DNA of 5,995 bases. Origin: Bacillota bacterium (GTDB taxonomy: Bacteria; Bacillota; Clostridia; Christensenellales; Borkfalkiaceae). The notes under the pieces are model-generated. The model saw only the letters and a program-made list of their open reading frames with translations, was not told the origin of the DNA and ran no database searches. Below are positions 1 to 4,929 of this stretch, in pieces. Location: positions 1-5,995 of the forward strand of contig QAKO01000010.1 of assembly GCA_003343765.1 (NCBI GenBank), read 5' to 3'. Numbering within the stretch: position 1 is the stretch's first letter; each line of letters opens with the position of its first letter. The translations under genes were made by a program, and so were the position numbers.

Positions 1-2
1 GT

Positions 3-320
3 CTGCAGCGGTACAGAGTGATCAAGCAGGCCGACGTACTGCTTCTGATGACCCGTATGCCGCAGCTGTTTGCTGACGAAGAAAAGCTGGCGGCCTGGGA
101 GGATTTTGAGCCCATCTGCCTTCACGATTCCACCCTCAGCTTCGCAAGCCATGCCCTATTTGCCCTGCAAAACGGTCTGAAGGAACAGGGGCTTGCCTAT
201 CTGCGGAAAGCTCTGCTGCTGGATCTTCGTGATATCATGGGCAATACCGCCAACGAAGGACTGCACCTAGCCTGCATGGGCGAGGCTTGGCAGGCCGCCC
301 GGCAAATCGCCCGGAAATAA
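3..320 (+). CDS. GH65 family glycoside phosphorylase/hydrolase, C-terminal part (5' end outside window, 3' end short)
   Basis: The reading frame is open from the window edge, so the start lies upstream; the first GTG in frame is internal. The 106 visible codons match the end of the GH65 catalytic (alpha/alpha)6 barrel: a VIKQADVLLL segment, then LHDSTLS, an ALLLDLRD helix, and GNTANEGLHLACMGEAWQAA. In GH65 enzymes (maltose, trehalose, kojibiose and related disaccharide phosphorylases) the KQAD and HDSxLS segments are conserved near the phosphate site. The catalytic acid lies upstream, outside the window. Substrate specificity cannot be assigned. The protein stops about 10 residues after the GxxW motif, whereas family members normally continue into a C-terminal beta domain of roughly 50-80 residues, so the 3' end is probably truncated or frameshifted. 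The enzyme would be cytoplasmic and act in disaccharide use. No functional link to the genes to the right is apparent. Confidence 0.85.
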   Translation: MQRYRVIKQADVLLLMTRMPQLFADEEKLAAWEDFEPICLHDSTLSFASHALFALQNGLKEQGLAYLRKALLLDLRDIMGNTANEGLHLACMGEAWQAARQIARK

Positions 321-574
321 CTTCTGAGGGAAACATCTGGATTCTCCCGCAGCACCTCAGTCCCCTAAATATTTCGGAGCCGCCGCATTTACGTCAAACA
401 CCACCCATCACCAGTTGCTCCCAAAAGGAATCCCCGGAACCATATGGTTCCGGGGATTCCTTTTAGACTGCCCAAAGTCCGCCGTGAGATAGACAGCTAT
501 TGTATTGCATTTTTCGAAGTTCTCCTCATGTTCACAACTGCTGTCAGACATCCAGTTGCTCGCGGCCAGCAAAA
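321..574. other. Non-coding interval between convergent genes
   Basis: Apart from the 42-bp palindrome I see no supported gene here. The frame one base back from the GH65 gene stays open to 463 and contains a stretch (317-358) reading ITSEGNIWILPQHL. This vaguely resembles the G-x-L-x-x-x-P-x-L pattern that opens the GH65 C-terminal domain, so part of the interval may be a decayed 3' end of that gene. No terminator nearer to the TetR stop was found. Confidence 0.5.
423..464. terminator. Perfect 42-bp palindrome, probable bidirectional terminator
   Basis: Two 21-base arms (423-443 and 444-464) are exact reverse complements with no mismatch, centred on CATATG. The outer bases are AAAA/TTTT, so transcripts from either side would form a GC-rich hairpin flanked by a short U-run. 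It lies between the convergent GH65 (+) and TetR (-) genes, as expected for a shared terminator. The T-run is only four bases long, so termination strength is uncertain. Confidence 0.7.
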
Positions 575-1237
575 TTACATATGGAGAAATTGGTCGATCA
601 GTGTTTGAGGCTGTAATGGAGGGATCTTATCCAAGATCTTGCCTGTGATGTCTCTCCCCTGCAAATCTGCCTGCAAAATATCCTCTCTGGGGATAAACTT
701 TTCCAGAGCCGCTATGCAAACATGGGCAGGGATCTCCTCATACGGGATGCCCTGAAACAACCCCTCCTCTTTCTTCAAAACAAGGGTCTTTTCCAGGTTA
801 TATGGCATGTACTGATTGTACAAGATGGCACTATCCTGATCCACAGAAATTCCATAGACTTTCTCCAGTCTCGGCAAGATCTGCAATGGATTGTTTGTCA
901 TGTAATTGAAAATGATATCGCTTTTTAAACAATCAATATAAAATTGCCGGAATGAGCCCTGTAAAAAGAACAAAATTTTCCCTCTGGTAAATACCGCATC
1001 AAACAGCAGCGGGTCCTCATCCAGAGAAACATATGCCGCCACTTCTTCTTTAAAATAATTTGATATGATCTCCAGAACCTGGGCCGCTATATTTTCTTTG
1101 CTGATAAAGTGGTGATTGATCAGGCCCGGACTTACATTCGCTCCTTCTGAAATCTGACGCATGGTTGTTTTTGAGTAGCCAAATTTTTCAAACTGCTGCC
1201 AGGCAGAATACATAATTTTAGAAATGGTACTGTTCAT
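575..1237 (-). CDS. TetR/AcrR-family transcriptional regulator
   Basis: This 220-residue protein has the usual TetR length and layout. The N-terminal DNA-binding domain spans about residues 5-50: helix 1 with AWQQFEKFGYSKTTM, then the helix-turn-helix RQISEGANVSPGLINHHF, closed by the SKENI segment that leads into helix 4. Residues from about 55 onward are a divergent, mostly helical ligand/dimer domain, so no ligand can be predicted. The chosen ATG at 1237 has AAAGGGTGA (1256-1248) ten bases upstream; the next methionine (residue 9) has no ribosome binding site. The gene is divergent from the bicupin-permease operon across a 217-bp region with two matching 16-bp operators. It is therefore probably the ligand-released repressor of that operon, and possibly of itself. 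Family assignment is confident; target assignment is inferred from position. Confidence 0.92.
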   Translation of the reverse strand: MNSTISKIMYSAWQQFEKFGYSKTTMRQISEGANVSPGLINHHFISKENIAAQVLEIISNYFKEEVAAYVSLDEDPLLFDAVFTRGKILFFLQGSFRQFYIDCLKSDIIFNYMTNNPLQILPRLEKVYGISVDQDSAILYNQYMPYNLEKTLVLKKEEGLFQGIPYEEIPAHVCIAALEKFIPREDILQADLQGRDITGKILDKIPPLQPQTLIDQFLHM

Positions 1238-1303
1238 TCCGACAAAATCACCCTTTAAATTTTAATTAAATCTCACAAAATGCAGACCGACGCAAAAAAA
1301 GCG

Positions 1304-1332
1304 TTGCAAAATTAAACGTGTTTAATTATAAT
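1304..1332 (+). promoter_or_regulatory. Sigma-A-type promoter of the bicupin-permease operon
   Basis: The -35 TTGCAA (1304-1309) and -10 TATAAT (1327-1332) are separated by exactly 17 bases. This matches the vegetative consensus in spacing and in 10 of 12 bases. Transcription should start near 1339, giving a leader of roughly 115 bases before the cupin ATG. The spacer is occupied almost entirely by the first operator. Confidence 0.8.
1311..1326. promoter_or_regulatory. TetR-family operator 1
   Basis: The sequence ATTAAACGTGTTTAAT has 7-base inverted arms (ATTAAAC/GTTTAAT) around a 2-base centre (GT). It lies between the -35 and -10 boxes, where bound repressor would exclude RNA polymerase. 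It has the same arms as operator 2. The size and symmetry are typical of TetR-family sites, and the TetR gene is adjacent. Confidence 0.8.
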
Positions 1333-1340
1333 GTCACCAT

Positions 1341-1356
1341 ATTAAACATGTTTAAT
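1341..1356. promoter_or_regulatory. TetR-family operator 2
   Basis: The sequence ATTAAACATGTTTAAT is a perfect 16-bp palindrome with the same arms as operator 1. Its centre is 30 bp from that of operator 1, close to three helical turns, so two repressor dimers would sit on the same face of the DNA. It lies right at or after the predicted transcription start (about 1339). Confidence 0.8.
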
Positions 1357-1440
1357 GCCGTTCCCATCACAAGTCAAGTATACCATCCCGATTGATATTT
1401 ACAAGCAAATCATTTCTTTATTTTCAGTTTGAAATGTGCA

Positions 1441-1446
1441 AGGAGG
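1441..1446 (+). promoter_or_regulatory. Ribosome binding site of the bicupin gene
   Basis: A full AGGAGG ends eight bases before the ATG at 1455. It fixes this start, and no competing in-frame start has a comparable site. Confidence 0.85.
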
Positions 1447-1454
1447 AATAATTT

Positions 1455-2402
1455 ATGGCCAGCAAATATTTGATCCGAATGAATGACCCGGCAGATTGGC
1501 TCCGTACATATGACGAAGGCACACAGCAAGTCAACGATTTTATCCTCCCCATCGGCCCATACGAAAAAAACGAAATGAGCGACACCATCTATCACAAGAA
1601 CGCCTCGGTGGATTACCACGAACATGCAAAAGGCTTTGAGACCTTTTTCATCCGCGAGGGCCGTGTGGAGTGTGTGATTCGTGGGCAGCACTTCATTGCA
1701 GAAAAGGGAGATATCCTCCACATTCCTCCCTACGTTGCCCATGGTTTTGTTTTCCTGGAAGAAGGTACTGTTTGGCGTGAATTGTTCCAGGAGATCAACA
1801 TGGCACAAGGAATCATGAACAAAAACCGGATCAAGGGTAACTACGACGGGCTTTATGATGATCCGAATTTCCGGACGCTCTATCGGCAGGCCCACCACAA
1901 TTTCACCCGGGAAAAGCCTGTTCCTGTGGATGTTCCCCGGGAAAACGTACGCGAGCTGCGCGCCCCTGGTTTTTCCTTCTCCACCTATCATTTGAACGGT
2001 GCAATACTGCGCCTGGTGGTGGGCCGCTGGGAATGCAACGGCGTGAAGGAAGTCTGGGAAGCTGAAGTGGAAAAAGGCTTTAAAGTACATTGGGACTATC
2101 CTAATCCCAACGATGAACTGTACTATGTTTGCAGCGGCCGTGTGAAATGTAATGTTTTAGGCGAGGAATTCGAGGCCGGCCCCGACTGCCTCATCCATAT
2201 TCCTCCTTATACCACGCATCGTTTTGAAGCCCTTGAGGACTCCCGGGTCTATGACTGCGGCTGTGCAGCCCGCCTTCTGGATTTGATGGAAGATCTGACA
2301 TCCCTGAAGACGTATCAGCCGGATAAGATGGCGGACCCTGCATTTGTAAGCGAATATATGCGCCAGTACAACTGCTGGGTCACTTACTGCGGAAAAGACT
2401 GA
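1455..2402 (+). CDS. Two-domain cupin (bicupin) protein, probable metal-dependent enzyme
   Basis: The 315-residue protein contains two cupin barrels. Domain 1 (about residues 45-105) has the classic motifs: H55-x-H57-x4-E62 ending in REGRVECVIRG, then GDILHIPPYVAH96. This gives a complete His-His-Glu-His metal site. Domain 2 (about 205-262) reads H212-W-D214, then E221 in NDELYYVCSGRV, and LIHIPPYTTH255. Its second histidine is replaced by Asp and the loop to Glu is two residues longer, so its metal site is altered. There is no signal peptide or membrane segment, so it is cytoplasmic. Bicupins include ring-cleaving dioxygenases, decarboxylases, isomerases and lyases. In a presumed anaerobe a non-oxygenase reaction on a small acid or sugar is more likely, but I cannot name the reaction. 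It is the first gene of a TetR-controlled operon with a permease, which suggests catabolism of the imported compound. Confidence 0.88.
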   Translation: MASKYLIRMNDPADWLRTYDEGTQQVNDFILPIGPYEKNEMSDTIYHKNASVDYHEHAKGFETFFIREGRVECVIRGQHFIAEKGDILHIPPYVAHGFVFLEEGTVWRELFQEINMAQGIMNKNRIKGNYDGLYDDPNFRTLYRQAHHNFTREKPVPVDVPRENVRELRAPGFSFSTYHLNGAILRLVVGRWECNGVKEVWEAEVEKGFKVHWDYPNPNDELYYVCSGRVKCNVLGEEFEAGPDCLIHIPPYTTHRFEALEDSRVYDCGCAARLLDLMEDLTSLKTYQPDKMADPAFVSEYMRQYNCWVTYCGKD

Positions 2403-2425
2403 ACCTTCAGCCATTAAGTATTTTC

Positions 2426-2466
2426 TGGATTTGTCCGCCCCTCAAACCTACTGATGTGCAAATCCA
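2426..2466 (+). repeat. Inverted repeat in the bicupin-permease gap
   Basis: TGGATTTG (2426-2433) and CAAATCCA (2459-2466) are exact inverted 8-base arms around a 25-base loop, ending ten bases before the permease ribosome binding site. No T-run follows, so it is not a classical terminator. It could modulate relative expression or stability of the two cistrons, or be chance. Confidence 0.35.
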
Positions 2467-2475
2467 CAACATTTT

Positions 2476-2482
2476 AGGAGGG
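2476..2482 (+). promoter_or_regulatory. Ribosome binding site of the permease gene
   Basis: AGGAGGG lies eight bases before the ATG at 2491 and supports that start. Confidence 0.85.
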
Positions 2483-2490
2483 TATATCCC

Positions 2491-3696
2491 ATGGCAGCTC
2501 TACTTGAATCTTCTTCTTTATTCAGCATCTGCTTCTATTTTGCCATTGTGGTTGGCCTGTTTACTTTGGGAGATTGGCTCGACATCATTACTAAATCCAA
2601 AATCTCAGCGATGTTTATTCTTCTGATCTCCTTCATGCTCTTGTTCATGTTCAAGGTGATCCCCACAGACATTATTGATCGCGCCGGACTTACAGACGCC
2701 TCAAAATTTGCCATGCCCATCCTGATTTTCCATATGGGCAGTATGTTTAACGTCCGGCAGCTGATCAATGAGTGGAAGGCCGTCGCTACCGCCGCTCTTG
2801 GTATGCTTGCTGCTATGATCGGCATTTTCTGCATCATCCCTATTATCGGTCGGGATTCCGCCATGGTCACCATCCCCATCATCAATGGAGCATTGGTCGC
2901 CACCAACCTCATGGTCGAAGCAGCTACCGCCAAAGGGATGGCACTGGCCGCCGCACTGGGGCCGCTGGTATTCTCCATCCAGATTTTTATCAGTACTCCC
3001 CTGATCTCACAGTCTGGTACCCTGGAAGGCAAAAGGCTTTTAAACCATTACCGTGAGTGTAAAGCACAGGGAATCACTCTCAGTGCAAAAAGTGAAGCCG
3101 CTGCAGCCAGCGAAAAAGCTAAATTCTATCAAAAGCACAGCAAATATTTTTCCACCAACACCTGCATCTTCCTCACCGTCCTTGGCGGTGCCATCTCCGT
3201 GGCGTTGGGAGAACTGACAGGCATCAGCTACAGCATCATTGCTCTGCTCCTCTCGGTTATTGCTTCTGAAATCGGTATCCTCCCCGAAAAAGTCCTGGAT
3301 CGCGCCAAAACCACAGGCTTCATCTCCATGGTTTCTCTGGCATCTGTCATTCCCTCTTTGGCCAATGTATCTATTGATGATATCGGCAAGCTGCTCCTCC
3401 AGGTGGTCTGCGTATTCGCAGCCACGATCATCGCTTCTTTGCTGCTGGTCTGTGTCCTGCCGGGCTGGAAGCTTCTTGGTTCAAAAAGCCTCGCTTTTGG
3501 CGTCGTCATGTGTCAGATGTCCGGTTTTCCTGTAACATATCTGATTTCTGAGCGGATCGCCAACTCTCTCGGCGAAACCGAAGAGGAAAAATCTTATATT
3601 CTGGAAATGCTTTCGCCTAAATTTGTTGTAGCGGGATTGGCCTCAGTTACTGTCTTGTCCGTTATCGTGGCCGGTATCTTTTCCAAACTGCTATAA
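2491..3696 (+). CDS. Polytopic membrane permease, uncharacterised (BART/GltS-like fold suggested)
   Basis: The 401-residue protein is strongly hydrophobic, with about ten membrane segments near residues 10-30, 38-57, 72-88, 96-118, 147-172, 222-240, 243-262, 273-291, 298-322 and 375-399. The only long hydrophilic loop (about 175-220) splits it into two halves. Each half has a glycine/proline-rich, helix-breaking stretch: residues 122-149 (TIPIINGALVATN...EAATAKG) and about 333-360 (MCQMSGFPVTYLISERIANSLG). This pattern, together with the GPLVFSIQ segment, recalls inverted-repeat secondary carriers of the BART superfamily, such as the glutamate/Na+ symporter GltS or the ketodeoxygluconate permease. 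That is impression only, and I do not recognise a named family. It lies 88 bp after the bicupin with no terminator between, so the two genes are probably co-transcribed from the TetR-controlled promoter. Likely role: uptake (or exchange) of the small, probably anionic substrate or product of the bicupin. Confidence 0.8.
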   Translation: MAALLESSSLFSICFYFAIVVGLFTLGDWLDIITKSKISAMFILLISFMLLFMFKVIPTDIIDRAGLTDASKFAMPILIFHMGSMFNVRQLINEWKAVATAALGMLAAMIGIFCIIPIIGRDSAMVTIPIINGALVATNLMVEAATAKGMALAAALGPLVFSIQIFISTPLISQSGTLEGKRLLNHYRECKAQGITLSAKSEAAAASEKAKFYQKHSKYFSTNTCIFLTVLGGAISVALGELTGISYSIIALLLSVIASEIGILPEKVLDRAKTTGFISMVSLASVIPSLANVSIDDIGKLLLQVVCVFAATIIASLLLVCVLPGWKLLGSKSLAFGVVMCQMSGFPVTYLISERIANSLGETEEEKSYILEMLSPKFVVAGLASVTVLSVIVAGIFSKLL

Positions 3697-3750
3697 TAAA
3701 AATTTCGGCTCGCCCATTCCTGTACAATTTCAGCAACGCTCTGTACCTCT

Positions 3751-3779
3751 GTCAGATCCGCAGAATTCTCGGATCTGAC
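3751..3779. repeat. 10-bp perfect inverted repeat after the permease
   Basis: GTCAGATCCG (3751-3760) and CGGATCTGAC (3770-3779) are exact reverse complements around a 9-base loop that contains AGAATTCT. No T-run follows on either strand, so this is not an intrinsic terminator on its own. It may protect the 3' end of the operon mRNA or act with the stronger terminator 22 bases downstream. Confidence 0.6.
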
Positions 3780-3801
3780 GCTGGGCAACTATTGACAAAG
3801 C

Positions 3802-3850
3802 AACCCACGAGGTCCGTCTGCTGCACAGCAGACGGACCTCGCGGGTTTTA
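3802..3850. terminator. Strong rho-independent terminator, probably shared by convergent genes
   Basis: Arms 3808-3823 and 3826-3841 are 16-base exact inverted repeats. After a single A/C mismatch the stem continues with CCC/GGG and AA/TT (3802-3806 with 3843-3847). The plus-strand transcript then reads UUUUACUUU, a usable U-tract. It ends the bicupin-permease operon. Read from the minus strand the T-rich side is weaker, but the same hairpin is the only candidate for the Crp/Fnr gene, whose stop lies at 3922. Confidence 0.85.
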
Positions 3851-3921
3851 CTTTCCCCTCATATATATCCTGTAAAAACAAATAGCATGCCAGTCATCAA
3901 AAGCAGCCACAACTCAGCAGA

Positions 3922-4611
3922 TCATACCGGCCGCATAAAAATATCCGTCAGGGCCTCCTCCTGCAGTATCGTAATATAACCGCGCTGCAGCTCAATGATA
4001 TTCGCCTTTTTCCATCTGTTCAATATCTTCGACGCAGTCTGCCGGGCAATACCGCAGGACGCAGCAAGCTGTGCCTGCGTTGTAAAAACGCGATTATTTT
4101 TGGAGAAATCGGACTTCTTATAAAAGCTCATCAGTGCATAGGCCAGATGCATCTCCGCATCCATCTGCGTATGGCCGATCTCCATCTGTACAGCCAATTG
4201 CAGACGATCTTTCAGCGTGCGGATCACAGTAATCAAAATATCCGGATGGGCAGAAGTCAGCGAAAGAAATACGTCCTTTGGAATGCACAGCACCTCCAGT
4301 TTAGTAGCGGCGGCCACTGTACTGGAATACCCCTCACTCAGCAGAATACCTAGTTCACCAAAATAGTCATAGCGGCCCTCCTCCCGGAGATCGGCAGTAA
4401 AATTATTGCTGTCCGCAACCGATTCCGCCGCACTGCCAGAAATGATCACATACAGGAAATAGGGTTCATGGCCCTTTCTGCAGAGGATCTCGCCTTTATC
4501 TAAAGACTTGACCGTTGATCTCTCCAGCACAAATTGTATTTCATCCGGACAAAGCCCCGCAAACAGCTTTACTCTGCGCAAAAACGCAGCCAGCGCAACG
4601 TTGTTTTCCAA
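3922..4611 (-). CDS. Crp/Fnr-family transcriptional regulator
   Basis: The protein has a Crp-type layout: a cyclic-nucleotide-binding-like beta-roll (about residues 10-125, with LDKGEILCRKG, LYVIISGSA and FGELGILLS), a long dimer helix (about 125-155), and a C-terminal winged helix (TTQAQLAASCGIARQTASKIL, about 177-197, then GYITIL). I chose TTG at 4611 (229 residues) because AAGGAG (4623-4618) lies six bases upstream. In-frame TTG codons at 4647 and 4644 are possible, adding 12 or 11 residues, but have no good site. The position of E. coli Crp Arg82, which holds the cAMP phosphate, is serine here (YSSTV, 95-99), so cAMP is unlikely to be the ligand. There is no N-terminal Fnr-type cysteine cluster; cysteines are scattered at about 21, 44, 109 and 186. 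The gene is divergent from the CocE-type hydrolase and probably regulates it or itself. Confidence 0.9.
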   Translation of the reverse strand: MENNVALAAFLRRVKLFAGLCPDEIQFVLERSTVKSLDKGEILCRKGHEPYFLYVIISGSAAESVADSNNFTADLREEGRYDYFGELGILLSEGYSSTVAAATKLEVLCIPKDVFLSLTSAHPDILITVIRTLKDRLQLAVQMEIGHTQMDAEMHLAYALMSFYKKSDFSKNNRVFTTQAQLAASCGIARQTASKILNRWKKANIIELQRGYITILQEEALTDIFMRPV

Positions 4612-4694
4612 AACATACTCCTTACCCGCATTGGTACGTAACAACAATTGAAATCAGTCTATGCCCTCGAGGCAACCGATTATATTTTATACTT

Positions 4695-4726
4695 ATTATA
4701 GTATAATACCACAAAATATTAGTCAA
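4695..4726 (-). promoter_or_regulatory. Probable promoter of the Crp/Fnr gene
   Basis: On the minus strand a TTGACT -35 lies at 4726-4721. Possible -10 boxes overlap each other: TACTAT (17-base spacer), TATACT (15 bases) and TATAAT at 4700-4695 (20 bases). The -35 is a good match; which -10 is used cannot be decided. The leader to the TTG at 4611 would be about 80 bases. Confidence 0.55.
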
Positions 4727-4830
4727 GGGCTTCCGCTTTGCACACATGCTATCCCTTACCTTGTATCCGCATGGGCGCAGAATTCCTTACCGATGATATT
4801 TCCGTCCGGTCCAAAAAAAGAATTTGAATG

Positions 4831-4842
4831 TCACCAAGGTGA
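4831..4842. promoter_or_regulatory. Candidate operator, possibly for the Crp/Fnr regulator
   Basis: TCACC-AA-GGTGA is a perfect 5-base dyad. It extends outward, past one mismatch, to AT...AT (4828-4845). It abuts the predicted -35 box, with its centre about 41.5 bases before the predicted start, the class II activator position known for Crp and Fnr. The sequence does not match the E. coli Crp or Fnr consensus, so the pairing with the adjacent regulator is inference. Confidence 0.45.
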
Positions 4843-4871
4843 TATACAAAAAAAATCATTACCGCTATACT
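4843..4871 (+). promoter_or_regulatory. Probable promoter of the CocE-type hydrolase gene
   Basis: TATACA (4843-4848, four of six -35 bases) and TATACT (4866-4871, five of six -10 bases) are spaced by 17 bases. The weak -35 would fit an activator-dependent promoter. Transcription would begin near 4878, leaving a leader of about 52 bases. Confidence 0.5.
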
Positions 4872-4918
4872 GAACCCAGGCTAGAAGATGTGCTTTCTAG
4901 TGAATGCCGTTTAGAATT

Positions 4919-4925
4919 AGGAGGT
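4919..4925 (+). promoter_or_regulatory. Ribosome binding site of the hydrolase gene
   Basis: AGGAGGT lies four bases before the ATG at 4930, a strong site that sets the start of the gene. Confidence 0.85.
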
Positions 4926-4929
4926 AAAT

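Larger units (their letters stand above)
1238..1454. promoter_or_regulatory. Divergent control region, TetR regulator / bicupin operon
   Basis: This AT-rich region holds the forward promoter (1304-1332), two TetR-type operators (1311-1326 and 1341-1356) and ribosome binding sites at both ends. A further perfect 10-bp palindrome TTTAATTAAA (1261-1270) beside the regulator's ribosome binding site shares the TTTAAT/ATTAAA core of the operators and could be a weak third site. On the minus strand a TATAAT can be read at 1330-1325, overlapping the forward -10, but no good -35 goes with it, so the regulator's own promoter is not assigned. Confidence 0.7.
4612..4929. promoter_or_regulatory. Divergent control region, Crp/Fnr regulator / CocE-type hydrolase
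   Basis: This 318-bp region contains a palindromic AT element (4694-4708), the minus-strand promoter, a 12-bp dyad (4831-4842), a plausible forward promoter (4843-4871), and a small inverted repeat in the hydrolase leader (CTAGAA 4881-4886, TTCTAG 4895-4900). Between about 4730 and 4825 I see no supported feature. The short open frames crossing it lack ribosome binding sites and family resemblance. Confidence 0.6.

Noticed and set aside
411..561. Direct repeat CCAGTTGCTC at 411-420 and 552-561
   Set aside because: A 10-base repeat is expected by chance several times in a window this long, and no transposase or attachment-site context goes with it.
1290..1303. ACGC/GCGT inverted repeat around an A-run near the TetR promoter region
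   Set aside because: Four-base arms are too short to support as a terminator or operator.
1410..2090. 226-codon open frame on the minus strand opposite the bicupin
   Set aside because: It is a shadow of the bicupin gene, whose cupin motifs, strong ribosome binding site and promoter are clear; the antisense protein resembles no family.
2535..3032. 165-codon minus-strand frame opposite the permease
   Set aside because: It is antisense to clear membrane helices; no start signal and no family resemblance.
4763..4837. Minus-strand stretch reading FFGPDGNIIGKEFCAHADTR then stop, considered as a gene remnant
   Set aside because: It is only about 24 codons long between stops, with no recognisable family; chance is as likely, and it overlaps the candidate operator.
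4661..4873. 70-codon open frame on the plus strand in the divergent regulatory region
   Set aside because: It has no ribosome binding site, overlaps the promoter elements of both flanking genes, and has low-complexity composition without family resemblance.
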